Positions 63,194-64,000 of a stretch of 64,000 nucleotides of DNA are shown here, piece by piece. The notes under the pieces were generated by a model. That model saw nothing but the letters and a program-made list of their open reading frames with translations, ran no database searches and was not told the origin of the DNA. The stretch's first letter is position 1, and each line of letters begins with the position of its first letter. Made by a program: the position numbers and the translations under genes. This DNA is from Elusimicrobiota bacterium (GTDB lineage Bacteria > Elusimicrobiota > Elusimicrobia > FEN-1173): positions 2,464,688-2,528,687 of the forward strand of contig JADJJR010000001.1 of the NCBI GenBank assembly GCA_016706425.1, read 5' to 3'.

Positions 63194-63775
63194 ATGAAAT
63201 GGAATTCCAGTAAAGCAAATGGATTATTGCTGGCGGTGACGTTTTTCCTATCGTTGCCATTGGTCCATTCGGCCGAAGAGCTTGGGGTCGGAGACACGGG
63301 GTTTTCGATCGGGCCCCGAGCAAGTTATTTTAAGGCAAAAGATGCCGAGGAAGGGAGTTACTCCGCCGGCGTCCAAGCCCGGGCCCACTTGACGCCGGTT
63401 TTGGGAGTGGAGGGGTCCATCGATTACCGGAAAGATAAGTATGCCAACGACGTCAGCATCAAAACGTATCCGGTTCAGGCCTCCTTACTGGCCTACCTCG
63501 TTCCCCACTCCCCGATCAGCCCCTACCTGTTGGGAGGCACCGGATGGTATTTTACTCGCGTGTCAGGGGGGACGGCTGAAACTCAAACCGACAATCGGTT
63601 TGGCCTGCACGCCGGAGCCGGGCTGGAAGCGAGGCTAAACGAATTCCTCTCCGTGGACGGGAGCTACCGTTATGTGTGGCTGGAGGACATAGAAACCAAA
63701 AGCGCGAGCGCCTTGGACAAAACATACAACGATCAAGGCTCCATGATCACCGTCGCGGTAAACTTCCTCTTTTAG
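63194..63775 (+). CDS. outer-membrane beta-barrel protein (OmpA/opacity-like)
   Basis: A 193-residue protein with AAAAGGAG before the ATG. A signal peptide (LLLAVTFFLSLPLVHSA) and about eight strands follow: GFSIGPRASYFKAK, YSAGVQARAHLTPVLGVEGSIDYR (in part), ISPYLLGGTGWYFTRV, FGLHAGAGLEARLNEFLSVDGSYRYVW (in part) and a final MITVAVNFLF. It resembles small surface antigens that stabilise the envelope. Last gene of the TGTAACC group, followed by a terminator. Confidence 0.8.
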   Translation: MKWNSSKANGLLLAVTFFLSLPLVHSAEELGVGDTGFSIGPRASYFKAKDAEEGSYSAGVQARAHLTPVLGVEGSIDYRKDKYANDVSIKTYPVQASLLAYLVPHSPISPYLLGGTGWYFTRVSGGTAETQTDNRFGLHAGAGLEARLNEFLSVDGSYRYVWLEDIETKSASALDKTYNDQGSMITVAVNFLF

Positions 63776-63797
63776 ACCTCCCCCGACAAAAAAAGAA

Positions 63798-63833
63798 CAA
63801 GGCCCGTCCCCCCAGGATGGGCCTTGCTTTTTT
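63798..63833 (+). terminator. intrinsic terminator
   Basis: CAAGGCCCGTCC and GGATGGGCCTTG pair with one G-T, 5-nt loop, then CTTTTTT. It closes the 63194 gene. Confidence 0.88.
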
Positions 63834-64000
63834 GGGACTGACAACCCAATGACGTGAGGGGACGCGACGTTCGATGATCACGGTTCGCTTCCGGGGCGGG
63901 GCCTCTGCCGATGAACATTCAGTCCAAAATGAAACGGGTTCTGTTTGGCCGTCCGCCGTGGCGCGGCCGCGCCTTCCCTCCGGCGTGAAAAACGAAAGGC
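63834..64000 (+). other. window end, possible start of a permease gene
   Basis: No firm gene. An ATG at 63911 opens MNIQSKMKRVLFGRPP and then stops at 63988. KRVLFGRP resembles the N-terminus of APC-type amino-acid permeases, and a shifted frame ends GVKNER as those do next. This would need a frameshift and the sequence ends too soon to decide. Confidence 0.2.

Noticed and set aside
63911..63988. Short ORF resembling the N-terminus of an APC permease
   Set aside because: Only about 8 residues match, a frameshift would be needed and the window ends before any diagnostic motif.

Overview
The window looks like chromosomal DNA of a GC-rich, diderm, uncultured-type bacterium. Several predicted outer-membrane barrels, an OmpA-type protein, HtrA and Dps support a Gram-negative envelope. 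The 16S sequence and gene order made me think of Elusimicrobiota, but I could not run a phylogenetic placement, so treat the phylum as a guess.

Positions 1-22,458 form one long leftward block. A strong sigma70 promoter with an A/T-rich upstream element (22,431-22,458) drives 16S - tRNA-Ile - tRNA-Ala - 23S - 5S. A second promoter and an attenuator-type leader then lead into rplJ-rplL-rpoB-rpoC-rpsL-rpsG-fusA-tuf-(small ORF)-rpsJ-rplC-rplD-rplW-rplB, cut by the window edge. The 23S gene is interrupted by a 359-nt group I intron in the peptidyl-transferase region. The tuf frame is broken by a small deletion.

Positions 22.5-39.1 kb hold cell-envelope and housekeeping genes: a Wzy/WaaL-type ligase, RfbC, a membrane glycosyltransferase candidate, a PfkB kinase, an exosortase-type acyltransferase, MltG, RuvX, a YfhO-like protein, a REC-GGDEF regulator, HtrA, a pair of carbohydrate-binding-type envelope proteins, a DUF1537 kinase and a TatD-linked radical SAM protein. 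Two related 270-308 bp palindromic elements with long terminal inverted repeats sit in intergenic gaps. Positions 39.2-43.5 kb carry rplU-rpmA, obgE-proB, a small periplasmic charged protein and an outer-membrane barrel.

Positions 43.5-48.8 kb look like an inserted or joined block. A degenerate stretch precedes a tightly overlapping five-gene operon (methyltransferase, FolB, pteridine-reductase-like SDR, phospholipase-D-like, CYTH), and a broken ISL3 transposase follows it. Next to that lies a 1743-residue kinase-ATPase-TPR-GAF-GAF-GGDEF protein.

Positions 54.5-63.8 kb are the most interesting part. Six promoters with the same unusual form (TGTAACC, exactly 17 nt, GTCYNA) precede dps, outer-membrane and small-membrane-protein genes. 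The cluster encodes an ECF sigma factor, a HisKA_2-type sensor kinase (frameshifted here) and a REC-PAS response regulator. I read this as a self-contained envelope/general-stress regulon. Several small genes in it are decayed (an lmo0937-family copy, a DUF3185 gene) beside intact paralogues.
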